From Streptomyces mangrovisoli (GTDB taxonomy: Bacteria; Actinomycetota; Actinomycetes; Streptomycetales; Streptomycetaceae), in the NCBI RefSeq assembly GCF_000974985.2, contig NZ_LAVA02000072.1, positions 1-43,531 on the forward strand: a stretch of 43,531 nucleotides of DNA, in the 5' to 3' direction. The notes beneath the pieces were generated by a model. The model had not been told where the DNA came from and searched no databases. It was given only the letters and a program-made list of their open reading frames with translations. Positions 8,727 through 17,584 of this stretch are shown one piece after another (position 1 is the first letter of the stretch; every line of letters begins with the position of its first letter). The translations under genes and the position numbers were made by a program.

Positions 8727-9466
8727 CCGCGCCGGTGTTCGTGCTCGACCCCCTTCCGGCCTTCGAGGCGGGGGAGTTCGTCCTCGACGGCCCCGAGGGA
8801 CGCCACGCGGTGTCCGTCAAGCGGCTGCGCCCCGGCGAGGACGTCGTCCTCACGGACGGCCGCGGCCGCTGGGTCGAGGGCGTCGTCAAGGCCGCCGAGG
8901 GCAAGGACCGCCTCGTCCTCACGGGCCTGGACAAGGTCGTCGAGGAACCGCGGGAGCAGCCCCGCATCACCGTCGTCCAGGCCCTTCCCAAGGGGGACCG
9001 GGGCGAGGTGGCGGTGGAGACCATGACCGAGGTCGGCGTCGACGCGATCGTGCCGTGGGCGGCCTCCCGCTGCATCACCCAGTGGCGCGGCGACCGCGGC
9101 CTGAAGGCGCTCGCCAAGTGGCGGGCCACCGCCCGCGAGGCCGGCAAGCAGTCCCGGCGGGCGCGCTTCCCCGAGGTCGCGGACGCGGCGAGCACCAGGC
9201 AGGTGGCCGAGCTGCTGGCGCGCGCCGACTTCGCCGCCGTGCTGCACGAGAGCGGCGACAGGTCCCTCGCGACCGCCGAACTGCCCGCCGAGGGCGAGAT
9301 CGTGCTCGTCGTCGGCCCTGAGGGAGGCGTGTCGCCCCAGGAGCTGGCGGCGTTCGCCGAGGCGGGGGCGGCGAGTTACGTCCTCGGGCGTAGCGTGCTG
9401 CGTACATCGACCGCCGGGACGGCCGCGGCCGCCCTGCTCCTCGGCCTGACCGGCCGCTGGTCCTGA
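8723..9466 (+). CDS. rsmE: 16S rRNA (uracil1498-N3)-methyltransferase RsmE
   Basis: The 247-residue protein has an N-terminal PUA-like domain (about 1-75) and a SPOUT methyltransferase domain. The SAM-binding trefoil knot is marked by VLVVGPEGG and by LGRSVLRTSTAG near the C-terminus, as in RsmE. It methylates N3 of U1498 in the 30S subunit. The ATG at 8723 overlaps the stop of the preceding monooxygenase gene, with AGGAG 7 nt upstream, so this start is well supported. Pairing with a nitronate monooxygenase has no obvious metabolic logic; shared transcription is the likely reason. Confidence 0.94.
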   Translation: MTAPVFVLDPLPAFEAGEFVLDGPEGRHAVSVKRLRPGEDVVLTDGRGRWVEGVVKAAEGKDRLVLTGLDKVVEEPREQPRITVVQALPKGDRGEVAVETMTEVGVDAIVPWAASRCITQWRGDRGLKALAKWRATAREAGKQSRRARFPEVADAASTRQVAELLARADFAAVLHESGDRSLATAELPAEGEIVLVVGPEGGVSPQELAAFAEAGAASYVLGRSVLRTSTAGTAAAALLLGLTGRWS

Positions 9467-9501
9467 CCTGAGCCGCACCGACCACACGGGGAAGGAACAC
9501 C

Positions 9502-9894
9502 TTGGAACTCGCTCAAGTACGGCTGCTCGTCAGCGACTTCGCCGCCTGTTACCGCTTCTACGGTGAAGTCCTCGGCCTCAAGCCGCAGTCGGGCGCCGAG
9601 GGCGGCCCCTACGAGAAGTTCAGCCCGGCCACCGGATCGGCGGGCATCGCGCTCCAGGACCGGTCGATGATGGCCGAAGTCCTCGGCGAACTGGGCGACT
9701 CGGCCACCGGACACCGCTCCCTGGTGGTGCTCAGGATCGACGACCTGGACACCTACTGCGAGACCATCGCGGCCCGTGGCGCGGAGATACTGCACGGCCC
9801 CGCCCCGATGACCGACCGGATGCGCGTCGCCCATCTCAAGGACCCCGAGGGCAACCTCGTCGAACTCCAGCAGTGGCTGCTGTTCGGCGGCTGA
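9502..9894 (+). CDS. VOC (glyoxalase/bleomycin-resistance fold) protein
   Basis: This 130-residue protein is predicted to begin at TTG 9502, preceded by GGAAGGAA at a good distance; no ATG or GTG fits better. It has two beta-alpha-beta-beta-beta modules, the first starting QVRLLVSDFAACYRFYGEVLGL and the second ending LKDPEGNLVELQQW, where the Glu is a usual metal ligand. VOC proteins include glyoxalases, extradiol dioxygenases and drug-sequestering proteins, and the substrate cannot be assigned. It follows rsmE by 35 nt on the same strand and may be read from the same transcript. Confidence 0.82.
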   Translation: MELAQVRLLVSDFAACYRFYGEVLGLKPQSGAEGGPYEKFSPATGSAGIALQDRSMMAEVLGELGDSATGHRSLVVLRIDDLDTYCETIAARGAEILHGPAPMTDRMRVAHLKDPEGNLVELQQWLLFGG

Positions 9895-9982
9895 ACACCC
9901 GTACGGGCGGCGGAACTCGCGGGGCGCTCGAGTGGCCGCATGCGCCCTACCGCGGCCGCCGAGGTGGTGGCAGGCTGCCCCC

Positions 9983-10543
9983 ATGGGGGTGTTGAGACGG
10001 TTACGACCCGAGCGACGGCAGCGGCGCGCGTTCGCGGTGGCGGCGCTCGCACTGGTCGCCGGCGGCGGCGCCGTGGCGTGCGAGCCGGGCGAGCTGACCA
10101 CGGCGTCGGTGGCGTACACCACCGACAAGACCGCGACCGCGGAGCTGAACCGGCGCCATGTGCACGTGCGCTGGCTCAGCTGCACGGCGAACTTCGGCAG
10201 CGCGGACAAGGCGTACACCCCGGGGAAGTCGCCCTCGCCGTCGCAGACCACCGTCGCCTCCGTGGACTGCCAGGGGCAGACCGACGACGGCAGGAAGATC
10301 ACCGTGACCGGCAAGGTCACCCGCGCCGTCGACGGGGCCTGCGTGCGCGGCGATCTCGTCGCGACGGTGGGCGGCAAGCAGGCGTTCCGCGTCTCCGGGC
10401 TCGGCGACTGCACGGCCGCGTCGACCCCCGCGGTCACCTACCGGCCGAGCGGCGGACAGCCCGAGCCGACCGTCACCGTGACCGTCACCCGCACCCTGTG
10501 GTGCAAGGGCGACCCGACCTGCTGGCCGGTCGAGGGCAAGTGA
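9983..10543 (+). CDS. Putative secreted or lipid-anchored protein, unknown function
   Basis: This 186-residue protein starts at ATG 9983, where CAGGCT lies 6 nt upstream, as in other leaderless genes here. It has a signal-peptide pattern: a basic start (MGVLRRLRPERRQRR), a hydrophobic stretch (about residues 16-31) and a Cys at GAVACEPG. The Cys could be a lipobox residue, although the -3 position is Ala rather than Leu/Val. The mature part is beta-rich with several Cys, which suggests disulfides outside the membrane, and ends with a TVTVTVTRT repeat and a CKGDPTCWP tail. I do not recognise a family. It lies between a VOC gene and the tricorn gene, with no clear functional link. Confidence 0.65.
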   Translation: MGVLRRLRPERRQRRAFAVAALALVAGGGAVACEPGELTTASVAYTTDKTATAELNRRHVHVRWLSCTANFGSADKAYTPGKSPSPSQTTVASVDCQGQTDDGRKITVTGKVTRAVDGACVRGDLVATVGGKQAFRVSGLGDCTAASTPAVTYRPSGGQPEPTVTVTVTRTLWCKGDPTCWPVEGK

Positions 10544-10626
10544 CCCGGGCCGGGGAGCCACCGGGTGGGCGGTGGTCGCGGACCGGCAAGTGATCCGAAC
10601 CCCTCCCGTCGCCCGGCGCCGCTGCA

Positions 10627-10632
10627 TAGGCT
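10627..10632 (+). promoter_or_regulatory. -10 box of leaderless tricorn gene
   Basis: TAGGCT lies exactly 6 nt before the GTG start at 10639. There is no Shine-Dalgarno sequence, so the mRNA probably begins at the start codon. Confidence 0.5.
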
Positions 10633-10638
10633 GACCAG

Positions 10639-13600
10639 GTGACTCACCCCCTGCCGCCCGAGCAGCCCGCGTATCTCCGCTTTCCGCATCTGCGTGGCGA
10701 TACGGTCGTCTTCACCGCCGAGGACGACGTCTGGCTCGCGCCCCTCGACGGCGGACGGGCCTGGCGCGTCAGCGCCGACAACATGCCGGTGACCCATCCG
10801 CGCCTGTCGCCCGACGGCACCCTCGTCGCCTGGACCTCCACCCGCGACGGCGCACCCGAGGTGCATCTCGCGTCGGTCGCCGGCGGACCGTCCAAACGCC
10901 TCACGTACTGGGGCAGTTCGCGCACCCAGGTGCGCGGCTGGACCCCCGACGGGCAGATCCTCGCGGTCAGCGCCGCGGGCCAGGCGAGCCTGCGCCGCAG
11001 CTGGGCGCGGGCCGTCCCGCTCGACGGCGGACCCGCCACCACCCTGCCGTACGGCCCTGTGGGCGACGTCGCGTTCGGCCCGCACACCGTGCTGCTGTCC
11101 GCGCCGATGGGCCGTGAGGCCGCCTGGTGGAAACGCTACCGGGGCGGCACCGCGGGCAAGTTGTGGATCGACCGCGACGAACCCGGCGAGTTCGTCCGGC
11201 TGCACGAGGACCTCGACGGCAACCTGGAACAGCCGCTCTGGGTCGGCGACCGAGTGGCCTTCCTCTCCGACCACGAGGGCACCGGCGCCCTGTACTCCTC
11301 CCTCGCCGACGGCTCCGACCTGCGCCGCCACACCCCCCTCGACGCCTTCTACGCCCGGCACGCGGCCACCGACGGCACCCGCGTCGTCTACGCCAGCGCC
11401 GGCGAACTCTGGCTCCTGGACGACCTGGACGGCGCCGAGCCGCGCCGCCTGGACATCCGGCTCGGCGGCCCCCGCGTCGACCAGCAGCCCTACCCGGTCG
11501 ACGCGGCCCGCTGGTTCGGCTCCGCGTCCCCCGACCACACCGGCCGCGGCAGCGCCGTCTGCGTGCGTGGCGGCGTCCACTGGGTGACCCACCGCTCCGG
11601 CCCCGCCCGTGCCCTCGCGGTACGGCCCGGCGTACGCGCCCGGCTGCCCAGGGCCTTCCGCGCGGACGGCGAGGAGTGGGTGGTGTGGGTGACCGACGCG
11701 GAGGGCGACGACGCGCTGGAGTTCGCCCCCGCGACCGGCCTCGCTCCCGGCGCCACCCCGCGCCGCCTCGCGGCCGGCCGGCTCGGCCGGGTGCTGGGCC
11801 TCGCCATGGCGCCCGACGGCAGCCGCGCCGCGGTCGCCGCGCACGACGGACGGCTGCTGCTCGTCGAGCGGGAGACCGGCGAGGTCCGCGAGGTCGACCG
11901 CAGCGAGGACGGCGACGTCACCGGCCTGGTCTTCTCGCCCGACTCGGCGTGGCTCGCCTGGTCGCACCCCGGGCCGCGCCCGCTGCGCCAGCTCCGGCTC
12001 GCCAACACCACCGACCTGTCGGTGACCGAGGCGACCCCGCTGCGCTTCCAGGACTACGCGCCCGCGTTCACCGCCGACGGCAAGCACCTGGCGTTCCTGT
12101 CCACCCGCTCCTTCGACCCGGTCTACGACGAGCACGTCTTCGACCTCGCGTTCGTGGTCGGCGACCGCCCGCACCTGATCACACTCGCCGCGACCACGCC
12201 CTCGCCGTTCGGCCCGCAGCGGCACGGCCGTCCCTTCGAGGCGCCGGACAAGGACGAGACACCCGACAGCGAGGGCACCCCGGCCACCCGCGTCGACCTG
12301 GAGGGCCTCGCCGACCGGATCGTGCCCTTCCCGGTGGAGGCCGGCCGCTACTCCGGCCTGCGGGCCGCCAAGGACGGCGTGCTGTGGCTCAGGCACCCGG
12401 TGCACGGCGTGCTCGGCGCCAGCCGCGCGCGGCCCGACGACCCCGACCCGCGCAGCGAGCTGCAGCGCTACGACCTCGTGCAGCAGCGCCTGGAGCATCT
12501 CGCGGACGACGCCGACCACTTCCGGGTCAGCGGCGACGGCAAGCGGGTCCTGCTGTGGTCCGACGGCCGGCTCCGGGTCGTGCCCAGCGACCGCCGCGCC
12601 TCCTCGGACGAGGACGGCGACACCGCCTTCACCATCGACCTCGGGCGGGTGCGGCAGAGCGTCGACCCGGCCGCCGAGTGGCGGCAGATGTACGACGAGA
12701 ACGGCCGCATCATGCGGGACAACTTCTGGCGCGCCGACCTGAGCGGCGTCGACTGGGACGGCGTCCTCGACCGCTACCGGCCCGTCCTCGACCGCGTCGC
12801 CACCCACGACGACCTGGTGGACCTGCTCTGGGAGGTGCACGGCGAACTCGGCACCTCGCACGCCTACGTCACGCCGCGCGGCTCCGGCGGCGGCCCCCGC
12901 CAGGGCCTGCTCGGCGCCGACCTCTCCCGCCACGACGACGGCAGCTGGCGCATCGACCGCGTGCTGCCCGCGGAGACCTCCGACCCCGACGCCCGCTCCC
13001 CGCTGGCCGCGCCCGGCGTCGCGGTGCGCGCCGGGGACGCGATCCTCGCGGTCGCCGGACAGGGCGTCGACCCGGTGACCGGTCCGGGACCGCTGCTGGT
13101 GGGCACGGCGGGCAAGCCGGTCGAGCTGACGGTCTCCCCGTCCGGCGGCGGCGACCCGCGGCACGCGGTCGTCGTGCCGATCGCCGACGAGGAGCCGCTG
13201 CGCTACCACGCGTGGGTCGCCGACCGGCGCGCCTACGTCCACGAGCGTTCCGGGGGCCGGCTCGGCTATCTGCACGTGCCCGACATGCAGGCCCCCGGCT
13301 GGGCCCAGATCCACCGCGACCTGCGGGTGGAGGTGGCCCGCGAGGGCCTGGTCGTCGACGTCCGGGAGAACCGCGGCGGGCACACCTCGCAGCTGGTGGT
13401 GGAGAAGCTGGCCCGGCGGATCGTCGGCTGGGCCAACCCGCGCGGGATGCGGCCCTACAGCTACCCGATGGACGCGCCGCGCGGCCCGGTGGTCGCGGTG
13501 GCCAACGAGTTCTCCGGCTCCGACGGCGACATCGTCAACGCGGCGATCCGCGCCCTCGGCATCGGCCCGGTGGTCGGCACCCGCACCTGGGGCGGCGTGA

Positions 13601-13845
13601 TCGGCATCGACAGCCGCTACCGGCTGGTCGACGGCACCCTCGTCACCCAGCCCAAGTACGCCTTCTGGCTGGAGGGTTACGGCTGGGACGTGGAGAACCA
13701 CGGCGTCGACCCGGACATCGAGGTGCTCCACCGCCCCCAGGACTGGGCCGCGGGCCGGGACCCCCAGCTCGACGAGGCGATCCGCCTGGCCCTGGAGACG
13801 CTGGAGACCAGCCCGGCGAAGACCCCGCCGTCACCGCCTTCCTGA
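10639..13845 (+). CDS. Tricorn protease (S41 family) homolog
   Basis: The 1068-residue protein matches the full tricorn architecture: an N-terminal six- and a seven-bladed beta-propeller (about 1-660, with repeated SPDG/APDGSRAAV blades), a C1 helical domain, a PDZ domain (about 750-850) and a C2 catalytic domain. All four active-site residues can be placed: S740 and H741 in GTSHAYV, the nucleophile S961 in NEFSGSDGD, and E1019 in DVENHGVDPD. These match Ser745, His746, Ser965 and Glu1023 of the Thermoplasma enzyme. Tricorn cuts peptides released by the proteasome or Clp proteases. None of the archaeal interacting aminopeptidases (F1-F3) is nearby. It is cytosolic with no signal peptide. The long antisense frame across it is a shadow. 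Confidence 0.95.
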   Translation: MTHPLPPEQPAYLRFPHLRGDTVVFTAEDDVWLAPLDGGRAWRVSADNMPVTHPRLSPDGTLVAWTSTRDGAPEVHLASVAGGPSKRLTYWGSSRTQVRGWTPDGQILAVSAAGQASLRRSWARAVPLDGGPATTLPYGPVGDVAFGPHTVLLSAPMGREAAWWKRYRGGTAGKLWIDRDEPGEFVRLHEDLDGNLEQPLWVGDRVAFLSDHEGTGALYSSLADGSDLRRHTPLDAFYARHAATDGTRVVYASAGELWLLDDLDGAEPRRLDIRLGGPRVDQQPYPVDAARWFGSASPDHTGRGSAVCVRGGVHWVTHRSGPARALAVRPGVRARLPRAFRADGEEWVVWVTDAEGDDALEFAPATGLAPGATPRRLAAGRLGRVLGLAMAPDGSRAAVAAHDGRLLLVERETGEVREVDRSEDGDVTGLVFSPDSAWLAWSHPGPRPLRQLRLANTTDLSVTEATPLRFQDYAPAFTADGKHLAFLSTRSFDPVYDEHVFDLAFVVGDRPHLITLAATTPSPFGPQRHGRPFEAPDKDETPDSEGTPATRVDLEGLADRIVPFPVEAGRYSGLRAAKDGVLWLRHPVHGVLGASRARPDDPDPRSELQRYDLVQQRLEHLADDADHFRVSGDGKRVLLWSDGRLRVVPSDRRASSDEDGDTAFTIDLGRVRQSVDPAAEWRQMYDENGRIMRDNFWRADLSGVDWDGVLDRYRPVLDRVATHDDLVDLLWEVHGELGTSHAYVTPRGSGGGPRQGLLGADLSRHDDGSWRIDRVLPAETSDPDARSPLAAPGVAVRAGDAILAVAGQGVDPVTGPGPLLVGTAGKPVELTVSPSGGGDPRHAVVVPIADEEPLRYHAWVADRRAYVHERSGGRLGYLHVPDMQAPGWAQIHRDLRVEVAREGLVVDVRENRGGHTSQLVVEKLARRIVGWANPRGMRPYSYPMDAPRGPVVAVANEFSGSDGDIVNAAIRALGIGPVVGTRTWGGVIGIDSRYRLVDGTLVTQPKYAFWLEGYGWDVENHGVDPDIEVLHRPQDWAAGRDPQLDEAIRLALETLETSPAKTPPSPPS

Positions 13846-13985
13846 CGGACGTTCAGGGCAGGGCAGGACGGGCCCCCACCCGGCCCGGCCCCGCCCCGCC
13901 CGCGGCCCGCTGGCCCGTGCCGTCCGCGGTCCCACCGGTCCGCGACCCCCGCGGCCCCGCCCGCCCGGTCCCGCCCGCTGTCGTC

Positions 13986-14047
13986 GCCCGGACGACGGCC
14001 CGCCGTCCGGAGGAGAGCCCGCCGCCCGGACGACGGCCCGCCGTCCG
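13986..14047. repeat. 24-bp direct repeat with internal hairpins
   Basis: Two identical 24-bp copies (13986-14009 and 14024-14047) lie 38 nt apart in the 264-nt gap after the tricorn gene. Each contains GACGG-CCCG-CCGTC, a 5-bp stem. They could terminate the tricorn transcript or bind a regulator of the HIT gene; the rest of the gap is C-rich with no gene. Confidence 0.6.
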
Positions 14048-14109
14048 TCGACCCCGTGCCCACCGGCGATACGATGCCCAAAACCGATCAACCCCCGGAG
14101 GGAACCCGC

Positions 14110-14463
14110 ATGGCAGGGGAGCCGCAGGAGGACTGCCTGTTCTGCAAGATCGTCGCGGGGCAGGTCCCGGCGACCATCGTCCGCGAGACGGAGACCACCG
14201 TCGCCTTCCGGGACATCAACCCCCAGGCGCCGACGCACGTCCTGGTCATCCCCAAGGCGCACCACAAGGACGCGGCCACCCTCGCCGCCGAGGCCCCCGA
14301 ACTCGCCGCCGACGTGCTGCGCGAGACGCGGGCCGTCGCCGACGAGGACCAGCTGGACAGCTACCGGGTGGTCTTCAACACCGGTGCGGGCGCCGGGCAG
14401 ACGGTCTTCCACGCGCACGCGCACGTGGTCGGCGGCCGGGGCCTCGCGTGGCCCCCCGGATAG
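14110..14463 (+). CDS. HIT family nucleotide-binding hydrolase
   Basis: The 117-residue protein starts at ATG 14110, with GGAGGG 8-13 nt upstream; an earlier ATG at 14074 lacks this. It shows the HINT subfamily N-terminus DCLFCKIVAGQVPATIV and the histidine triad in FHAHAHVVGG near the C-terminus. HINT proteins hydrolyse phosphoramidates such as AMP-lysine. TACGAT at 14070-14075 may be the -10 box of its own promoter. The rnz gene begins 6 nt after its stop, so they form an operon. Confidence 0.92.
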   Translation: MAGEPQEDCLFCKIVAGQVPATIVRETETTVAFRDINPQAPTHVLVIPKAHHKDAATLAAEAPELAADVLRETRAVADEDQLDSYRVVFNTGAGAGQTVFHAHAHVVGGRGLAWPPG

Positions 14464-14469
14464 GCGACG

Positions 14470-15375
14470 GTGTCCGTGCGTGAGCTGGTGGTGCTCGGCA
14501 CCGCCAGCCAGGTCCCCACCCGCCACCGCAACCACAACGGCTATCTGCTGCGCTGGGACGGCCAGGGCTTCCTGTTCGACCCCGGCGAGGGCACCCAGCG
14601 GCAGATGCTGCGCGCCGGGGTCGCGGCGCACGACATCGACCGGATCTGCGTCACCCACTTCCACGGCGACCACAGCCTCGGGCTCGCCGGAGTGATCCAG
14701 CGGATCAACCTCGACCAGGTGCCGCACGAGGTCACCGCCCACTACCCGGCCTCCGGGCAGCGCTTCTTCGACCGGCTGCGGTACGCCACCGCCTACCGCG
14801 AGACCGTCGGCATCACCGAGGCGCCCGTCGCCCGCGACGGCGTCCTCGCGCGGACGACGTCGTACACCCTGGAGGCCTTCCGGCTCTCCCACCCCGTGGA
14901 GTCCTACGGCTACCGCATCACCGAGCCCGACGGGCGCCGGATGCTGCCCGAGAAGCTCGCCGCGCACGGCATCACCGGACCCGACGTGGGCCGCATCCAG
15001 CGCGACGGCGTCCTCGACGGAACCTCACTGGACGACGTCAGCGAGGTGCGCCGCGGGCAGCGGTTCGCGTTCGTCATGGACACCCGGCTCTGCCCCGGGG
15101 TGCAGGCCCTCGCCGAGGGCTGCGACCTGCTGGTCATCGAGTCCACCTTCCTCGACGAGGACGCCCGGCTCGCCGCCGAGCACGGGCACCTCACCGCCGG
15201 CCAGGCCGCGCGCACCGCCACCGACGCGGGCGTACGGCACCTCGTGCTCACCCACTTCAGCCAGCGCTACCCCGATCCGGAGGAGTTCGAGCGCCAGGCG
15301 CGGGCCGCGGGCTACGAGGGCGAGCTCACCGTGGCACAGGACCTCATGCGCGTACCGGTCCCGAAGCGCAGGTGA
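14470..15375 (+). CDS. rnz: Ribonuclease Z (tRNase Z, short form)
   Basis: The 301-residue MBL-fold nuclease removes tRNA 3' trailers. The metal motif HFHGDH (H63, H65, D67, H68) is present, with the substrate-recognition strand FDPGEGTQRQM before it. Later ligands are the Asp in FVMDTR and the His in LTHFSQRY. The region around residues 150-165 (GRRMLPEKLAAHGI) corresponds to the tRNA-contacting insertion that separates RNase Z from other MBL proteins. GTG is used as start, 6 nt after the HIT stop. The downstream deaminase begins 20 nt later with its own -10 box. Confidence 0.93.
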   Translation: MSVRELVVLGTASQVPTRHRNHNGYLLRWDGQGFLFDPGEGTQRQMLRAGVAAHDIDRICVTHFHGDHSLGLAGVIQRINLDQVPHEVTAHYPASGQRFFDRLRYATAYRETVGITEAPVARDGVLARTTSYTLEAFRLSHPVESYGYRITEPDGRRMLPEKLAAHGITGPDVGRIQRDGVLDGTSLDDVSEVRRGQRFAFVMDTRLCPGVQALAEGCDLLVIESTFLDEDARLAAEHGHLTAGQAARTATDAGVRHLVLTHFSQRYPDPEEFERQARAAGYEGELTVAQDLMRVPVPKRR

Positions 15376-15383
15376 AAGCGCCG

Positions 15384-15389
15384 TACGAT
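15384..15389 (+). promoter_or_regulatory. -10 box of leaderless deaminase gene
   Basis: TACGAT lies exactly 6 nt before the ATG at 15396, inside the 20-nt gap after rnz. It argues for the 15396 start over the GTG at 15372. Confidence 0.5.
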
Positions 15390-15395
15390 ACTGCG

Positions 15396-16388
15396 ATGCC
15401 CCTCCCCAAAGCCGAACTGCACCTGCACATCGAAGGCACCCTGGAGCCTGAACTGGCGTTCGCGCTCGCCGCGCGCAACGGTCTGACCCTGCCCTGGGCG
15501 GACACCGAGGAACTGCGCCACGCCTACCGGTTCGAGGACCTCCAGTCCTTTCTGAACCTGTACTACGAGCTGATGACCGTCCTGCGTACCGAGCAGGACT
15601 TCGAGGACCTCGCGAACGCCTACCTCGCCCGCGCCGCCGCACAGGGCGTGCGCCACGCGGAGATCTTCTTCGACCCGCAGGCCCACCTGGCCCGCGGCGT
15701 CGCGATGGGCACGGTCGTCGAGGGGCTGTGGCGGGCGCTCGGCGCGAGCGAGGCGAACCACGGGATCTCCACCGCGCTGATCCTGTGCTTCCTGCGCGAC
15801 GAGTCCGCCGCGTCGGCGCTCGCCACCCTGGACGCCGCGAAGCCCCACCTCGACCGGATCACCGGCGTGGGCCTGGACTCCGCCGAGGTCGGCCACCCGC
15901 CCGTGAAGTTCCGTGAGGTCTTCGAGGCGGCCGCCGCCCTCGGCCTGCGCCGGGTCGCGCACGCCGGCGAGGAGGGCCCGCCCGAGTACATCACCGAGGC
16001 CCTCGACGTGCTCGGCGTCGAACGCGTCGACCACGGCCTGCGCTGCATGGAGGACGGCGCGCTGGTCGAGCGCCTGGTGCGCGAGCGGATCCCGCTGACG
16101 CTGTGCCCGCTGTCCAACGTCCGGCTGCGCACCGTCGACACCCTCGCCGACCACCCGCTGCCCGCCATGCTCGACGCCGGGCTGCTGTGCACGGTCAACT
16201 CCGACGACCCCGCCTACTTCGGCGGCTACGTCGGCGACAACTTCGACGCGGTGGCCGAGCGGCTCGGGCTCACCGAGGACAGGCTGCGCGAGCTCGCCCG
16301 CAACTCCTTCCTCGCCTCCTTCCTGGAGCACGACGAGGAGCGCCGGGCGCGCTACATCGCCGAGGTGGAGGCGTACACCTTCTCGTAA
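15396..16388 (+). CDS. Adenosine/adenine deaminase family protein
   Basis: The 330-residue amidohydrolase has the zinc pair H9 and H11 in ELHLHIEGTLEPEL, then HAGEEGPPEYI (metal His and catalytic Glu), DHGLRCMED, and the metal Asp in VNSDDPAYFGGYVG. The DPAYFGGY form, rather than DPxI of classical adenosine deaminases, is typical of bacterial adenine deaminases (adenine to hypoxanthine), so adenine is the more likely substrate; this is inferred. It is cytosolic purine salvage. The start at 15396 follows a -10-like box; a GTG at 15372 would add eight residues not expected in the family. The last 37 bases overlap the tail of the convergent transporter gene. Confidence 0.88.
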   Translation: MPLPKAELHLHIEGTLEPELAFALAARNGLTLPWADTEELRHAYRFEDLQSFLNLYYELMTVLRTEQDFEDLANAYLARAAAQGVRHAEIFFDPQAHLARGVAMGTVVEGLWRALGASEANHGISTALILCFLRDESAASALATLDAAKPHLDRITGVGLDSAEVGHPPVKFREVFEAAAALGLRRVAHAGEEGPPEYITEALDVLGVERVDHGLRCMEDGALVERLVRERIPLTLCPLSNVRLRTVDTLADHPLPAMLDAGLLCTVNSDDPAYFGGYVGDNFDAVAERLGLTEDRLRELARNSFLASFLEHDEERRARYIAEVEAYTFS

Positions 16389-17584
16389 CGGACGGACGCG
16401 GCGGCGGGCGCCGGGCGACGGCGCGCGCCGCCGGTGCGCAGGGCGACCGCGGTCATCGGCACCGCGACCGCCAGCAGCCCGGCGGCCAGCACCGTGCCCA
16501 TCGCCGGGTAGCCCGCCCGCGCGGCCAGCAGGCTGCCGGCCAGCGGCCCCGCCGCGGTGCCCAGTGAGGACGCCGAGCCGACCAGCACCGCCCAGCGGCC
16601 CCGCGGGTCCAGGGAGGCGGCCAGCCCGATGACGTACGACAGGACGACCGGGTAGAGCACGTTCCAGGCGATCTCGCCGAACGCGAAGCCGCCCAGGTCC
16701 CGGGCCGAGGCGCTGAGCGCGATGCAGCCCGCGATCAGCACGGTCCCGCCGCCGATCGGCAGCGCCCGGCCGAGCCGCTGCCCGAGCGCGCCCGCGCCCA
16801 GCACGCCGAGCAGGGCCGCGCCCAGCGCGACCGCGAACACCACGCCCACGGCGGCCTCGCCGAGGTGCGCCTGCGTGGTGCCGATCCGGCCGCTGACCCC
16901 CCACAGGCTGTTCTGCGCCAGGGACCACAGCAGCAGCGCGGCGGCGAGGACGGCGCCGGCGCGCGGTCGGGGCAGCGGGCCGTGCGCGGCGCGGCCGGGT
17001 CCGGTCGCCGTCCGGGCCGGCAGGCGGCCGGTGAGCGGCCACACCGCGACCATGGTGAGGGCGATCGCGGCCAGCGGCTGCGCGTGGCCCGCGCCCAGGT
17101 GCGGGACGGTCAGATAGACGACGGCCGCGAGCACGGAGACCCCGAGCAGGCCGAGCGTGGACACCCGGTGCGGGTCGCGGCGCCATCCGCCGGACCCGGC
17201 GCCGGCGGGCTGTGCGCCCAGGGCGGCGATCCCGGTGGCGGCGACCGTGGTGGCCGTGCCGGAGCCGAGGCCGCCGAGGACGGTGCCCGCGATCACGGCC
17301 GGTACGGCATGGGTCAGGGCGGCGCCGCCGTAGCCGAGGACGGCGAGGGCGAGCCCGGCGCGGGCGAGGGCACGCGGCCCGAACCGGTCGGCCCGGCCGG
17401 CCAGCAGGAATCCGGCGGCGGCCGAACTCAGCAGCAGCGCGCTGCCGATGGCGCCCGCCTGGGTGGCGGACAGGGCGAGGGAGGCCCCGAGCCTGCCGAC
17501 GATCGTCGGCAGCAGATAGGGGGCCAGGTACCCGGCCGTGAAGAGGGCGACGAGGGGCCAGGGGGTGATGCGGGGGGCGGACAC
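16352..17584 (-). CDS. MFS transporter (about 12 TM)
   Basis: From GTG 17584 the protein is 410 residues, right for a 12-TM MFS carrier. Hydrophobic segments are regularly spaced from WPLVALFTAGYLAPYLL onward. The inter-TM2/3 loop reads LAGRADRFGPRALARAG, the usual G-x-x-x-D-R/K-x-G-R-R region in weak form. Residues upstream of V77 in the longer frame are Pro/Arg-rich and are not included. The C-terminal ARRRPAPAAASVRYEKVYASTSAM is read antisense to the end of the deaminase gene (37-nt overlap). It lies downstream of the IclR gene on the same strand after a 300-nt gap, so a role in sugar-acid uptake is possible but unsupported. The substrate is unknown. Confidence 0.8.
   Translation of the reverse strand: MSAPRITPWPLVALFTAGYLAPYLLPTIVGRLGASLALSATQAGAIGSALLLSSAAAGFLLAGRADRFGPRALARAGLALAVLGYGGAALTHAVPAVIAGTVLGGLGSGTATTVAATGIAALGAQPAGAGSGGWRRDPHRVSTLGLLGVSVLAAVVYLTVPHLGAGHAQPLAAIALTMVAVWPLTGRLPARTATGPGRAAHGPLPRPRAGAVLAAALLLWSLAQNSLWGVSGRIGTTQAHLGEAAVGVVFAVALGAALLGVLGAGALGQRLGRALPIGGGTVLIAGCIALSASARDLGGFAFGEIAWNVLYPVVLSYVIGLAASLDPRGRWAVLVGSASSLGTAAGPLAGSLLAARAGYPAMGTVLAAGLLAVAVPMTAVALRTGGARRRPAPAAASVRYEKVYASTSAM

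Noticed and set aside
10438..13731. 1097-codon open frame antisense to the tricorn gene
   Set aside because: Long antisense frames are normal opposite GC-rich genes; it has no motif, while the plus strand has the full tricorn active site.
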